Below are positions 9,965-18,834 of a DNA stretch of 64,000 nucleotides, one piece after another. The notes beneath the pieces were generated by a model that was not told the origin of the DNA, did not search any database, and worked only from the letters and a program-made list of their open reading frames with translations. Positions within the stretch are counted from its first letter, which is position 1, and each line of letters starts with the position of its first letter. The position numbers were made by a program, and so were the translations under genes. Origin of the DNA: Micromonospora sp. RHAY321 (lineage in GTDB: Bacteria > Actinomycetota > Actinomycetes > Mycobacteriales > Micromonosporaceae); the NCBI RefSeq assembly GCF_023896955.1, contig NZ_JAMHIW010000005.1, forward strand, positions 310,001-374,000, read 5' to 3'.

Positions 9965-11169
9965 CAGTCGCTGACCGGAACCGGCTCCCGCCGCTGGGCC
10001 GCCGCGCGGGTGCGCAGCCACCGCTTGAACCACGGGAAGTCGGGCAGGCGGGCCAGCATCGGCCCGGTCACGACGGTGATCAGAACGTACGCCGTGGCCA
10101 GCGCGGCCAACCGCGGCTCGACGCTGCCGGCGGCCACCGCGAGCCCGGCGATGACGATGGAGAACTCACCTCGGGGTACGAGTGCCAGGCCGGCCCGCCA
10201 GCGACCGGGTTCGGCGATGCCGACCCGACGGGCCGCGAGGTAGCCGGTGAGCGTCTTCGTGGCCATGGTGACCACGGCCAGCGCGAGCGCCGGCAGCAGC
10301 ACCGGCGGGATGTCCCGAGGGTCGGTCACCAGGCCGAAGAAGACGAAGAACACCGCAGCGAACAGGTCCCGCAGCGGGGAGAGCAACTCGGTCGCGTGGT
10401 GTGCCACCGGGCCGGAGAGCGCGATGCCGACTAGGAACGCGCCGACCGCCGCCGAGACCTGGAGCTTCGCCGCGAGACCGGCGATCAGCAGGGTCAGACC
10501 GAGTACGCCCAGCAGCAGCGCCTCCGGGTCCTTCGCCGACAGGGCGGACGAGATCAGGTGGCCGTAGCGGATCGCGACGACCAGCACGAGCAGCACCGTG
10601 CCCACCGCGATGGCGAGTGCGATGCCGCCACCGAGCAGGCCGGTCCCGGCCAGTACGGCGGTGACCAGCGGCAGATAGAGCGCCATCGCCAGGTCCTCGA
10701 TCACCAGGACCGAGAGGATCACCGGGGTCTCCCGGTTACCGAGCCGGCCCAGGTCGGCGAGAACCTTGGCGATCACGCCGGAGGAGGAGACCCAGGTGAT
10801 GCCGCCGAGCACCAGTGCGGCCACCCAGTCCCAGCCGAGCAGCAGGGCGAAGGCCGCACCGGGCAGCGCGTTGAGTACGCCGTCGATCAGCCCGGCCGGG
10901 GCCGCCGAGCGGAGGTTGCCGACCAGTTCGTTGGCCGAGTACTCCAGGCCGAGCATCACCAGCAGCAGGATGACGCCGATCTCGGCGCCGACGGCGAAGA
11001 ACTCCTCGCTGGCGTTGAGCGGGAGCAGCCCGCCGTGCCCGAACGCGAGCCCGGCGAACAGGTAGAGGGGGATGGGTGAGAGGCCGACCCGGCGGCTCAG
11101 GCGGCCGAGGATCCCGAGCAACAGCAGCAGCGCGCCGACCTCGACGAGCAGTGTGGTGGATTCGTGCAT
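9964..11169 (-). CDS. khtU: CPA2-type K+/H+ antiporter, KhtU-like
   Basis: 401 residues with about twelve hydrophobic segments, a typical Na_H_Exchanger (CPA2/KefB) membrane domain with no attached RCK domain. Recognisable segments include LIAGLAAKLQVSAAVGAFLV and LVPRGEFSIVIAGL. The start lies 5 bases after the KhtT-like gene, so both are translated together. In Bacillus subtilis KhtT and KhtU form a K+/H+ antiporter gated by the TrkA_C subunit; the same pairing here suggests a role in K+ export or alkaline/ionic stress. The name is by analogy of domain pair and order; the substrate ion is inferred. Confidence 0.85.
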   Translation of the reverse strand: MHESTTLLVEVGALLLLLGILGRLSRRVGLSPIPLYLFAGLAFGHGGLLPLNASEEFFAVGAEIGVILLLVMLGLEYSANELVGNLRSAAPAGLIDGVLNALPGAAFALLLGWDWVAALVLGGITWVSSSGVIAKVLADLGRLGNRETPVILSVLVIEDLAMALYLPLVTAVLAGTGLLGGGIALAIAVGTVLLVLVVAIRYGHLISSALSAKDPEALLLGVLGLTLLIAGLAAKLQVSAAVGAFLVGIALSGPVAHHATELLSPLRDLFAAVFFVFFGLVTDPRDIPPVLLPALALAVVTMATKTLTGYLAARRVGIAEPGRWRAGLALVPRGEFSIVIAGLAVAAGSVEPRLAALATAYVLITVVTGPMLARLPDFPWFKRWLRTRAAAQRREPVPVSD

Positions 11170-11174
11170 CCGCC

Positions 11175-11675
11175 TCAGCCGTCCGGGTCACTGTCGGCGA
11201 GGATGGCGGACACGCCGTCGAGACCCCTGCGGGTCCCGACGACGACCACCACGTCGCCGGCTGCGAAGCGGAAGGTGGGAAGCGGCGAGACGATGACCTC
11301 GCCGTCGCGCAGCACCGCCACGATGGAGGCGCTGGTGCGGGTACGCGCCTTGGTGTCGGCAAGCTGCCGGTTGACGTACCGCGACCCTGCCGGGATGGCA
11401 ATCTGCTCGGTGAGCAGACCGGCGGCCTGCTCGCGCAGCCCGGAGAGTTGACCGAGCATCAGCGACGCGCCGAGGATGTCGGCCAGGGCCTCAGCCTCGT
11501 CGTCCGTCAGCGGGATGTCCGCCTGGCAGGAGTCCGGATCGTCGGGGTCGTAGAGGACAAGATCACGGCGGCCATTGCGGTGGGAGACAACGCCCAGGCG
11601 GCGTCCGGACTCCGTCACCAGATCGTGGCGTACCCCGATCCCCGGTAAGGCGGTCTGCTCGACACGTACTCGCAC
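11175..11675 (-). CDS. khtT: TrkA_C regulatory subunit, KhtT-like
   Basis: 166 residues from GTG 11675, the length of KhtT proteins (about 165). The N-terminal half is a small alpha/beta domain, the C-terminal half a TrkA_C (RCK_C) domain, with a segment such as SPLPTFRFAAGDVVVVVGT typical of the fold. TrkA_C domains of this type can bind c-di-AMP or sense pH. It is the first gene of a two-gene unit with the antiporter and is divergent from the lipoprotein gene; only 29 bases separate the two start codons, so their promoters must overlap the opposite coding regions or be leaderless. Confidence 0.82.
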   Translation of the reverse strand: MRVRVEQTALPGIGVRHDLVTESGRRLGVVSHRNGRRDLVLYDPDDPDSCQADIPLTDDEAEALADILGASLMLGQLSGLREQAAGLLTEQIAIPAGSRYVNRQLADTKARTRTSASIVAVLRDGEVIVSPLPTFRFAAGDVVVVVGTRRGLDGVSAILADSDPDG

Positions 11676-11704
11676 CCGTGCAAGGCTACCTTTCGGAGGC
11701 GCCA

Positions 11705-12814
11705 ATGATCGGACGGAGATCAGGTCGGACTGTGGTGCTGCTCCTACCCCTGCTGGTCGGATGTTCGATCGGCGACGTCCGTCGGCAACCACCGCCCGCG
11801 CCGTCCCGACCGGCCGCCACCGCGCCGTCCCGACCAGCCGCCACCGCGCCGTCGCCACAGGCCGCCGTCGCAGAGGTACGTCGCGTCCGGGTCGCCGTCC
11901 CGCAGCGGTACGACCCTCCCTACATCGAGTTCGTCGACGCCGAACACGGCTACGCCCTGTTCGCCAATTGCGGCGAGCCGCCGCCCGGCCCCGATTGTCC
12001 GGCGCTGCTCTTCGCCACGGGCGATGGCGGCCGGTCCTGGCGGGCGTTGCGGCATCCCCACCCGGTGGCGGAGAACCACCAGCTCTACGCCGCGCCGGGG
12101 GTGCTGACGTTGTGGAGTGAGCCGCACGGCTGGTGGACCTCGACCGACGGTGGCGCCTCGCTGGTGCACAGCCGGATCGGGCCACCGCCGCAGTGGGTCG
12201 GCGCCCAGGGCCGTTTCCAGTTGATCGAAGCCAGTGGTCAGGTCGGCGAGTGGGACGGCCGGCGGCTGCGTCCGCTGGCTGCGCAGCCGCACGTACCCGG
12301 GTTGAACACCGTCGACGCGGGCGACGGGCTGCTGGTGGTCGCGGCCGGGACAACGGACGGGAAGCCGCATGCGGCGGTCTCGTTCGACCGGGGGCGGAGC
12401 TGGCAGCAGACCCCGGTGCCGGCACCCGACGGGCACGTCGGCGTGCTGCGAGCCGTGGTCGAGCGGGACGGGACGGCGTGGCTGGTTGGGGAGCGGCCAG
12501 ACCGTAGGTCCTTTCCGGCGCTCTGGCGACTGCGCCGAGGGTGGGATCCGATCCGAGCCGACGGGCATCCGCCACAGATCCAATCCGTCGCGCCGATCGG
12601 AGGCGGGCTGCTCGCGGTGACCGGCTCGGGCGGCGCGGGTGCGGTCGGAGACGGTCGCTACACCGAGTTGCCCTGGCCGGTCGGTCCCGACCACAGCCTG
12701 TCCGTGCTCACCGACGGCACGATGGTGGCCGCCGGCGGGGACGGCGAGATCCTGCTCGGCATCGGCTGGGTGGCCGAGCGCCGGTGGGCGAAGATCATCC
12801 TCGACAACTCCTGA
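11705..12814 (+). CDS. Secreted lipoprotein with BNR/beta-propeller-like repeats
   Basis: 369 residues from ATG 11705 (GGAGG upstream). The N-terminus is a lipoprotein signal: RRSGR, a hydrophobic core and the lipobox LVGC, so it should be anchored outside the membrane. A Pro/Ala/Ser linker with an internal repeat (PSRPAATA twice) follows. The remainder has repeated segments such as TGDGGRSWRAL, STDGGASLVHS and SFDRGRSWQQT, matching the S/T-x-D-x-G-x-x-W pattern of BNR (sialidase-like) propeller blades. Enzyme activity is not evident. It may be a structural or photosystem-II-stability-like propeller. Confidence 0.8.
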   Translation: MIGRRSGRTVVLLLPLLVGCSIGDVRRQPPPAPSRPAATAPSRPAATAPSPQAAVAEVRRVRVAVPQRYDPPYIEFVDAEHGYALFANCGEPPPGPDCPALLFATGDGGRSWRALRHPHPVAENHQLYAAPGVLTLWSEPHGWWTSTDGGASLVHSRIGPPPQWVGAQGRFQLIEASGQVGEWDGRRLRPLAAQPHVPGLNTVDAGDGLLVVAAGTTDGKPHAAVSFDRGRSWQQTPVPAPDGHVGVLRAVVERDGTAWLVGERPDRRSFPALWRLRRGWDPIRADGHPPQIQSVAPIGGGLLAVTGSGGAGAVGDGRYTELPWPVGPDHSLSVLTDGTMVAAGGDGEILLGIGWVAERRWAKIILDNS

Positions 12815-12881
12815 CCCGCCGCGTTCCCCGCGCAGGCCTCGCCACTAAACGGCCCCTCCACGCGCCGTCACCTGCCACAAG

Positions 12882-13097
12882 CTACTTCTCCGCTACGAAG
12901 ACGCCGACGCCCTCCAGCGTCTCGGTGAGACCGGTCGCTCGGAGAATCATCATGGCCTTGCCGACCACTGTGTCCGACACGCCGTACTCCTTGCAGAGCT
13001 GTGACCGGCTCGGCAGTCTCGTGCCGGGCGGCCACTCGCCTGATTCGATTTTGTTTCGCAGTTCGTCTGCGAGCACCTGGTACTGCTGCTTGGGCAT
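12882..13097 (-). CDS. Short GntR-family DNA-binding protein
   Basis: 71 residues from ATG 13097, with GGGGAG upstream; a GTG at 13103 is the alternative. The entire protein is a GntR winged helix (VLADELRNKIESGEWPPGTR, then LPSRSQLCKEYGVSDTVV) with no effector domain, ending at VFVAEK. Such minimal GntR proteins occur in actinobacteria as autonomous repressors, some on integrative elements (KorSA-like). An 18-bp palindrome (13177) lies 80 bases upstream and may be its operator. The local base composition is lower in GC than the surroundings, which hints at transfer. Confidence 0.8.
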   Translation of the reverse strand: MPKQQYQVLADELRNKIESGEWPPGTRLPSRSQLCKEYGVSDTVVGKAMMILRATGLTETLEGVGVFVAEK

Positions 13098-13176
13098 ACA
13101 CACTCCCCGGATGGCACGCCCATTCGATCACGTGGCCACCTCCAACCTCAAGCAATCGGAGCTTGGTCGTTGACCT

Positions 13177-13194
13177 ACAACCGCTAGCGATTGT
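13177..13194. promoter_or_regulatory. 18-bp palindrome, candidate GntR operator
   Basis: ACAACCGCTAGCGATTGT is symmetric around CTAG except for one base pair. It is preceded by a -35-like TTGACC (13170-13175). It lies between the divergent GntR gene and the small gene at 13337, in the only AT-richer stretch nearby, so it is a natural operator for the GntR protein. No other gene-free stretch in 13098-13336 shows a feature. Confidence 0.55.
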
Positions 13195-13336
13195 TGGTTC
13201 GAAGTGAACGCTTCCGGATGGCACTGGGGCGCTCAGCAGGCCGGGGCGAGCTTCCCCGTGGTTCGTCCCGGCCCTGTTCCTTCCACCGCAACCCGCGAGG
13301 AGAGCCATCACTCATGCCTGACCTGGTGCAGCGACG

Positions 13337-13615
13337 ATGAGCGGCCGGTTTGTCATCCATCTGCCGGTGGCCGCGCCCGACCTGGCCCGAGCCAAGATGC
13401 TGGGCCGGACCGCCGGCCGGTCGCTGGCCTTCCTGGCCCGGATCGACCTGGGCGGGATCACCGTCTCGACCAGGGGGTACGGCACTGGGTCTTTTGCGAC
13501 CGGCGGCTGGACGGTGGCCGTCGCTGTGTGCTGCGCGCCGACCACGAGACTCCCTGCACCGCCCGCCTGCCCCGCCGAGTTGGTGGGTGATGTCGTAACC
13601 GATTCAGCTCCATAG
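13337..13615 (+). CDS. Possible small protein divergent to GntR, unknown
   Basis: 92 residues from ATG 13337. The start overlaps (ATGA) the stop of an eight-codon frame at 13314-13340 that begins with its own ATG and GAGGAG ribosome-binding site; this looks like a coupling leader. The protein starts with a beta-like segment (SGRFVIHLPVAAP), has a basic middle and a hydrophobic segment near residues 55-68. No family is recognised. It resembles the small genes that sit opposite GntR regulators on actinobacterial integrative elements, but that is only inference. It could also be a chance frame. Confidence 0.4.
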   Translation: MSGRFVIHLPVAAPDLARAKMLGRTAGRSLAFLARIDLGGITVSTRGYGTGSFATGGWTVAVAVCCAPTTRLPAPPACPAELVGDVVTDSAP

Positions 13616-13631
13616 GCGCCGGACGCGCCGG

Positions 13632-13659
13632 TGCCCGCCCCGGCAGAGCAGGGCGGGCA
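13632..13659. terminator. Hairpin between convergent genes
   Basis: TGCCCGCCC (13632-13640) and GGGCGGGCA (13651-13659) form a 9-bp stem with a 10-base loop, placed between the stop of the small gene at 13615 and that of the epoxide hydrolase at 13676. It can serve both directions. Confidence 0.6.
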
Positions 13660-13675
13660 GCCGAGCACGCGTTGG

Positions 13676-14812
13676 TCAGCGAAGGCTGGCGAAGAACGCG
13701 CGGATGTCCGCGACCAGCACATCGGTGGCCTGGTGGGCGGCGTAGTGGCCCCCGACGTCACCGCGGCCGTCGACGTCCTTGTCGTACGCCGTCCACCGGA
13801 CGATGTTCGCGTGGTCCCGGTCGGCGAAGCGGCGGATGGACTGGAAGTCGCCGGGGAACATGGCCAGCGCCGTCGGGACGGTGGTGGGGCCGGTCGTCGG
13901 CTGGTCGGCGTGTGCGTCCTCCCAGTAGAACCGGATCGCCGAGGCGGCCGTGCCGGTGAACCAGTAGAGCGCCACGTTGGCCAGGATGAATTCGGCGTCC
14001 AGGCTCTCGTCGAAGAGTTGCGCGTTCCAGGCGAGCAGCCCGACCGGGGAGTCGGCCAGGCCGAACGCCAGGGTCTGCGGCTGCTGGCTGTGCACCTGGT
14101 TGAAGGAGAACTTGTTCTCGTAGAACCACTGGAGGTGCGCGAGCGCCGCCTGGTCCGCCTCGGAGAGGTCGGCGAACTCGGCAGGGTCGCCCGAGGGGAA
14201 CGAGAAGAGCTGGGTGACGTGCACGCCGAGCACGCGCTCCGCGTCGGTCCGGCCCAACTCGGGGGCGATCATCGAGCCGGCGTCGTTGCCGACCGCGCCG
14301 TACCGGTCGTACCCCAGGCGGTTCATCAGCTCGGCCCAGGCGCGGGCGGTGCGGAACCGGTTCCAGCCGGTGCTGCGGGTCGGGCCGGAGAACCCGAAGC
14401 CCGGCAGCGACGGGATGACCAGGTGGAAGGCGGGCGCGTCCGGTGCCGTCGGCTCGGTGAGCGGGGCGATCACGTCGAGGTACTCCAGGACCGAGCCCGG
14501 CCAGCCGTGGGTGAGCACCAGCGGGGTGGCGTCCGGGCGGGACGACCGGACGTGCACAAAGTGGATCTGCTCGCCGTCGATCTCGGTGACGAACTGCGGG
14601 TGGGCGTTCAGCCGGGCCTCGACCGCCCGCCAGTCGAACCCGTCCCGCCACCGGTCGGCCAGCGCGCGCACCCGGTCGGTGCTCATCCCGTACGTGTCGC
14701 CGGAGCCCGGAAGGTCGGCGGGCCAGATGGTGCGACCCAGCCGGGCTGCCAGGTCGTCGAGGGAGGTCTGCGGGATCTCGACGCGGAAGGGACGGATCGC
14801 GGTGCCGGTCAT
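13676..14812 (-). CDS. Epoxide hydrolase (alpha/beta hydrolase, EHN type)
   Basis: 378 residues from ATG 14812 with GGAG upstream. The N-terminal EHN domain (IRPFRVEIPQTSLDDLAARL) precedes an alpha/beta-hydrolase fold with the oxyanion motif THGWPGS and a nucleophile elbow GNDAGS, where Asp is the expected nucleophile of epoxide hydrolases. The C-terminus contains GGHYAAHQA with the likely catalytic His. It opens epoxides to diols, in detoxification or secondary metabolism. The divergent TetR gene and two palindromic operators in the shared promoter region indicate repression relieved by a substrate-like ligand. Confidence 0.9.
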   Translation of the reverse strand: MTGTAIRPFRVEIPQTSLDDLAARLGRTIWPADLPGSGDTYGMSTDRVRALADRWRDGFDWRAVEARLNAHPQFVTEIDGEQIHFVHVRSSRPDATPLVLTHGWPGSVLEYLDVIAPLTEPTAPDAPAFHLVIPSLPGFGFSGPTRSTGWNRFRTARAWAELMNRLGYDRYGAVGNDAGSMIAPELGRTDAERVLGVHVTQLFSFPSGDPAEFADLSEADQAALAHLQWFYENKFSFNQVHSQQPQTLAFGLADSPVGLLAWNAQLFDESLDAEFILANVALYWFTGTAASAIRFYWEDAHADQPTTGPTTVPTALAMFPGDFQSIRRFADRDHANIVRWTAYDKDVDGRGDVGGHYAAHQATDVLVADIRAFFASLR

Positions 14813-14831
14813 CTCGATACTCCTTCGGAAC

Positions 14832-14880
14832 GGAATGTTTCGTTCTGCAATCACAGTAGCAGACCGGAACGATCCGTTCC
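14832..14880. promoter_or_regulatory. Two 15-bp operators between epoxide hydrolase and TetR
   Basis: GGAATG-TTT-CGTTCT (14832-14846) and GGAACG-ATC-CGTTCC (14866-14880) share the plan of six-base arms around three bases. The second is a perfect inverted repeat; the first has mismatches. Their centres are 34 bp apart, about three helical turns. They fill the 85-bp gap between the divergent starts, as expected for an autoregulated TetR repressor. Confidence 0.75.
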
Positions 14881-14897
14881 ACTGTTATCCTGGAGTC

Positions 14898-15551
14898 ATG
14901 CCGACTCCCCCCGGAAAGACCGACGCGCCGCTGGCTGGTCGCCGTGCCCAGGCCGCGCGCAACGACGAGGTGATCCTCGAAGCCGCGCGCGAGGTCTTCC
15001 TCGACGACCCGAAGGCGCCGATCGCGGCCGTCGCCGAACGCGCCGGCGTCGGCATCAGTGCCCTCTACCGGCGGTACGCGGGCAAGGAGGACCTGCTGCG
15101 CCAGCTCTGCCACGACGGGCTGCGCCGGTACGTCGCCGAGGCCGAGGCGGCCCTCGCCGAGCCGGACGACTGGGCCGCCTTCGCCGGGTTCCTGGCCCGG
15201 GTGGTCGACGCCGACGTGCACTCGCTCACCGTCCACCTGGCCGGCACCTTCACCCCGACCGAAGAGATGGGTCGGGCCGCGATGCGCGCCAACGAGCTGG
15301 CCACCGTGCTGTTCGAGCGTGCCCGCGCCAGCGGGCGGCTGCGCCCCGACGTGGTCGTGCAGGACCTCGGGCTGGTGCTGGAGGCGTGCGCCGCGGTACG
15401 CGTACCCGATCCGGAGCGGACCGCGCAGCTGCGCTGCCGGCAGCTCGCGGTGCTGCTGGCCGGACTGTCGACCACTCCGGACGCGGATCCGTTGCCCGGC
15501 CCGCCCCCGGCGGCGGGGGAGTTCGACTGGCGGTGGCGCCGCCGCGAGTGA
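14898..15551 (+). CDS. TetR-family regulator of the epoxide hydrolase
   Basis: 217 residues from ATG 14898 with GGAG upstream. The N-terminal helix-turn-helix reads IAAVAERAGVGISALYRRYA, a standard TetR signature; the C-terminal ligand domain is all-helical and lineage-specific. A proline-rich tail (about residues 195-210) precedes a Trp/Arg-rich end. It is divergent from the epoxide hydrolase gene and ends 86 bases before clpB. The two operators in the intergenic region make autoregulation and control of the hydrolase likely. Confidence 0.88.
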   Translation: MPTPPGKTDAPLAGRRAQAARNDEVILEAAREVFLDDPKAPIAAVAERAGVGISALYRRYAGKEDLLRQLCHDGLRRYVAEAEAALAEPDDWAAFAGFLARVVDADVHSLTVHLAGTFTPTEEMGRAAMRANELATVLFERARASGRLRPDVVVQDLGLVLEACAAVRVPDPERTAQLRCRQLAVLLAGLSTTPDADPLPGPPPAAGEFDWRWRRRE

Positions 15552-15571
15552 TGGGTGTCACAGCGCTAGGG

Positions 15572-15590
15572 TTGAGTGGAATACGCTCAA
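15572..15590. promoter_or_regulatory. HAIR operator of clpB
   Basis: TTGAGT-N7-GCTCAA (15572-15590), one base off the HAIR consensus, 47 bases before the clpB start. The same arms and the same 7-base spacing occur before dnaK at 4261. It places clpB in the HspR regulon, as known in Streptomyces and mycobacteria. Confidence 0.88.
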
Positions 15591-15637
15591 CTCTGGTTGT
15601 GTCCAACCCAATGGACAACGCCGATCCGGGGGAGCCC

Positions 15638-18229
15638 ATGAACACCGAACGCCTCACCACCAAGAGCCGCGAGACCATCACGGGTGCCGTCGCACTGGCC
15701 AACCAGCGCGGCCACGCGACCGTGGAGCCGTGGCACCTTCTGCTGTCCCTGCTGGACACCGACGGCTCGACCGCCGCCGGCCTGCTGCGCGCCGTCGGGT
15801 CCGACCCCGCCGAGCTGCGCCGGGCCGCCCAGCGTGCGGTCGATGCCCTGCCCGCCGCACGCGGCTCCAGCATCGCCGAGCCCACGCTGGCCCGGGAGTT
15901 CGTCAACGCCATCGGCGCCGCCGAGCAGATCGCGCGGCCGTTGGGCGACGAGTACACCTCCACCGAGCACCTGCTGGCCGGCCTGGCCCGGGTGGGTGGT
16001 GCGGTGTCGGGCGCGCTGAAGTCGGTCGGCGCCACCGAGGACGCCCTGGTCGCCGCCTTCCCGACCGTTCGGGGTGGGGACCGGCGGGTCACCACGGCCG
16101 ACCCGGAGCAGACCTACCAGGCGCTGTCCAAGTACGGCGTCGACCTCACCGCCAGCGCCCGGGACGGCAAGATCGACCCGGTGATCGGTCGGGACTCCGA
16201 GATCCGCCGCGTCATCCAGGTGCTCTCCCGGCGTACCAAGAACAACCCGGTGCTGATCGGCGAGCCCGGTGTCGGCAAGACCGCGATCGTCGAGGGCCTG
16301 GCGCAGCGGATCGTGGCCGGTGACGTGCCCGAGTCGCTGCGCGACAAGAAGCTGATCTCGTTGGACCTCGGCGCGATGGTCGCCGGCGCGCAGTACCGCG
16401 GTCAGTTCGAGGAGCGGCTGAAGTCCGTGCTGGAGGAGATCAAGAACTCCAACGGCCAGGTCATCACGTTCCTCGACGAGCTGCACACTGTGGTCGGCGC
16501 CGGCAAGGGCGAGGGCTCGATGGACGCCGGCAACATGCTCAAGCCCATGCTCGCTCGCGGTGAGCTGCGGATGGTCGGCGCCACCACGCTGGACGAGTAC
16601 CGGGAGCACATCGAGAAGGACCCGGCGCTGGAGCGCCGCTTCCAGCCCGTGGTGGTCGGCGAGCCGACCATCGAGGACACGATCGGCATCCTGCGCGGCC
16701 TCAAGGAGCGCTACGAGGTGCACCACGGCGTACGGATCACCGACGCCGCGCTGGTCGCCGCCGCCTCGCTGTCCGACCGCTACATCACCGATCGCTTCCT
16801 GCCCGACAAGGCGATCGACCTGGTCGACGAGTCCGCGTCCCGGCTCCGGATGGAGATCGACTCCCGGCCGGTCGAGGTGGACGAGATCGAGCGGGCCGTC
16901 CGCCGGCTGGAGATCGAGGAGATGGCGCTGGCCAAGGAGCCGGACGACGCCTCCGCCGAGCGGTTGGTGCGGCTGCGCAAGGAGCTGGCCGACAAGCGCG
17001 AGCAGCTCACCGCGCTCTCCGAGCGCTGGCAGACGGAGAAGAGCCACATCACCAAGCTCTCCACCGCCAAGGAGGAGTTGGAGCGCCTGGGTGGCGAGGC
17101 CGAGCGGGCCGAGCGCGACGGTGAGCTGGAGCGGGCCGCCGAGCTGCGCTACGGCCGGATCCCCGCGCTCAAGGTCGAGTTGCAGCAGGCCGAGGAGGAA
17201 CTGGCCCGGCTCCAGGCCGACGGCGCGATGCTCAAGGAGGAGGTCGGCGCGGACGACATCGCCGCGGTCGTCGCCTCGTGGACGGGCATCCCGGCCGGCC
17301 GTCTGTTGGAGGGCGAGACGGCGAAGCTGCTCCGGATGGAGGAGTCGCTGGGCGGCCGGGTGGTCGGCCAGGTCGAGGCGGTGGGTGCGGTCTCCGACGC
17401 GGTGCGCCGGGCCCGGGCCGGCGTGGCCGACCCGGATCGTCCGACCGGCAGCTTCCTCTTCCTCGGCCCGACGGGTGTTGGCAAGACCGAGCTGGCCAAG
17501 GCGCTCGCCGAGTTCCTCTTCGACGACGAGCGGGCGATGGTCCGCATCGACATGAGCGAGTACGGCGAGAAGCACTCCGTGGCCCGCCTGGTGGGTGCCC
17601 CGCCCGGCTACATCGGTTACGAGGAGGGCGGCCAGCTCACCGAGGCGGTGCGCCGCAGGCCGTACTCGGTGATCCTGCTGGACGAGGTGGAGAAGGCCCA
17701 CCCGGACGTCTTCGACGTGCTGCTCCAGGTGCTCGACGACGGTCGGCTCACCGACGGTCAGGGCCGCACGGTGGACTTCCGCAACGCGATCCTGATCCTC
17801 ACCTCCAACCTCGGGTCGTCGGTGATCGGCGATCTGACGCTGGGCGAGGAGCAGCGCCGGGAGGGGGTCCTCGCGGTGGTCCGCTCGCACTTCAAGCCGG
17901 AGTTCCTCAACCGGCTGGACGACATCGTGGTGTTCGCCGCGCTGCGCGGCGACGATCTGAGCTCCATCGTGGACATCCAGCTCGACCGGATGCGAAAGCG
18001 TCTGGCGGACCGTCGACTGGCACTGGACATCACCGAGTCCGCGCGTCAGTGGCTGGCCGAGCACGGCTACGACCCGATCTACGGTGCCCGCCCGCTACGC
18101 CGCCTGGTCCAAACCGCGATCGGCGACCAGTTGGCCAAGGCCCTCCTGTCCGGCACCATCCGCGACGGCGACACGGTCAAGGTCGACCTGTCCACCCCCA
18201 CGAACACCCTCACGGTCACCCCCGCCTGA
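15638..18229 (+). CDS. clpB: Disaggregase ClpB (Hsp104 family)
   Basis: 863 residues from ATG 15638 (GGGGGAG upstream). The order is an N-terminal Clp_N double repeat (1-145), a first AAA+ module with Walker A GEPGVGKT and Walker B ITFLDELH, a coiled-coil middle domain (about 400-525, many Glu/Arg/Leu) that distinguishes ClpB from ClpA/C, a second AAA+ module with GPTGVGKTE, and a C-terminal ring-forming domain. It pulls proteins out of aggregates together with DnaK. Unlike in the dnaK operon, it is a single gene with its own HAIR site. Confidence 0.98.
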   Translation: MNTERLTTKSRETITGAVALANQRGHATVEPWHLLLSLLDTDGSTAAGLLRAVGSDPAELRRAAQRAVDALPAARGSSIAEPTLAREFVNAIGAAEQIARPLGDEYTSTEHLLAGLARVGGAVSGALKSVGATEDALVAAFPTVRGGDRRVTTADPEQTYQALSKYGVDLTASARDGKIDPVIGRDSEIRRVIQVLSRRTKNNPVLIGEPGVGKTAIVEGLAQRIVAGDVPESLRDKKLISLDLGAMVAGAQYRGQFEERLKSVLEEIKNSNGQVITFLDELHTVVGAGKGEGSMDAGNMLKPMLARGELRMVGATTLDEYREHIEKDPALERRFQPVVVGEPTIEDTIGILRGLKERYEVHHGVRITDAALVAAASLSDRYITDRFLPDKAIDLVDESASRLRMEIDSRPVEVDEIERAVRRLEIEEMALAKEPDDASAERLVRLRKELADKREQLTALSERWQTEKSHITKLSTAKEELERLGGEAERAERDGELERAAELRYGRIPALKVELQQAEEELARLQADGAMLKEEVGADDIAAVVASWTGIPAGRLLEGETAKLLRMEESLGGRVVGQVEAVGAVSDAVRRARAGVADPDRPTGSFLFLGPTGVGKTELAKALAEFLFDDERAMVRIDMSEYGEKHSVARLVGAPPGYIGYEEGGQLTEAVRRRPYSVILLDEVEKAHPDVFDVLLQVLDDGRLTDGQGRTVDFRNAILILTSNLGSSVIGDLTLGEEQRREGVLAVVRSHFKPEFLNRLDDIVVFAALRGDDLSSIVDIQLDRMRKRLADRRLALDITESARQWLAEHGYDPIYGARPLRRLVQTAIGDQLAKALLSGTIRDGDTVKVDLSTPTNTLTVTPA

Positions 18230-18243
18230 CCCCGCCCACCAGC

Positions 18244-18303
18244 GGTGATCAAGAGGTTTGCGTCATCGGGACGTCTTCTCATGACGCAAACCTCTTGATC
18301 AAC
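18244..18303. repeat. 60-bp palindromic element after clpB
   Basis: The arms at 18246-18266 and 18281-18301 are perfect 21-base complements around a 14-base loop; two further bases on each side extend it with one mismatch. It starts 15 bases after the clpB stop. It begins with TGATCA, as does the different 61-bp family at 34510, 35584 and 57238. It probably also acts as the clpB terminator. Confidence 0.85.
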
Positions 18304-18340
18304 AGGGTGGGGAGTGGGTGGGCGGGGAAAGGATGGGGAC

Positions 18341-18721
18341 ATGTTCGGGATCGGGAAGAAGTGGGAACGGGAACTCGACGCCGCCGTTGACGAGTTGGTG
18401 GGTGCCGACACGCTCGCCTTTGGTGGGGTTGGTATCGCCGGCACGATGCTGCCGGTGACCGAGGCTTACCACCGGGTCGAGGCCGCCGTCGACGACCATC
18501 CCGAGGAGGTACGCCGACAGCTCGACCGGCTGCTGGCCGAGGGCTCGCCCGCCGGCCGTGCGTACGCGGCCACGCTGCTGGAGCGGATCGACCCGTCGGC
18601 GGCCCGGGCGGCCTGGACGTCGCTGCGGGACGACCCGACCGAGTTCACCACCTTCGTCGGCTGCGTGATGGATCGCTCCACGCTTGGCGACTACGCCGCC
18701 CAGCGGCTCGCTGCGGCATGA
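18341..18721 (+). CDS. Small helical protein, unknown (HEAT-like)
   Basis: 126 residues from ATG 18341; an in-frame GTG at 18314 is less likely because GGATGGGG stands before 18341. It is helical and acidic, with a start like FGIGKKWERELDAAVDELVG and pairs of helices that recall HEAT-type repeats (RQLDRLLAEGSPAGRAYAA). No membrane segment or signal. Neighbours are clpB, behind the palindromic element, and the DUF4178 gene. Function unknown. Confidence 0.75.
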   Translation: MFGIGKKWERELDAAVDELVGADTLAFGGVGIAGTMLPVTEAYHRVEAAVDDHPEEVRRQLDRLLAEGSPAGRAYAATLLERIDPSAARAAWTSLRDDPTEFTTFVGCVMDRSTLGDYAAQRLAAA

Positions 18722-18834
18722 TCCATCCGCCGGTCGGGGCTGCCCCCGGTGGCTGAGCTGTCGGCCACAGCGCAAGCCTCCCCGGTGCCGAGGGTTGTTA
18801 CCGTTCGCGCCGACGTACCTGGGGAGGTGGTCGG

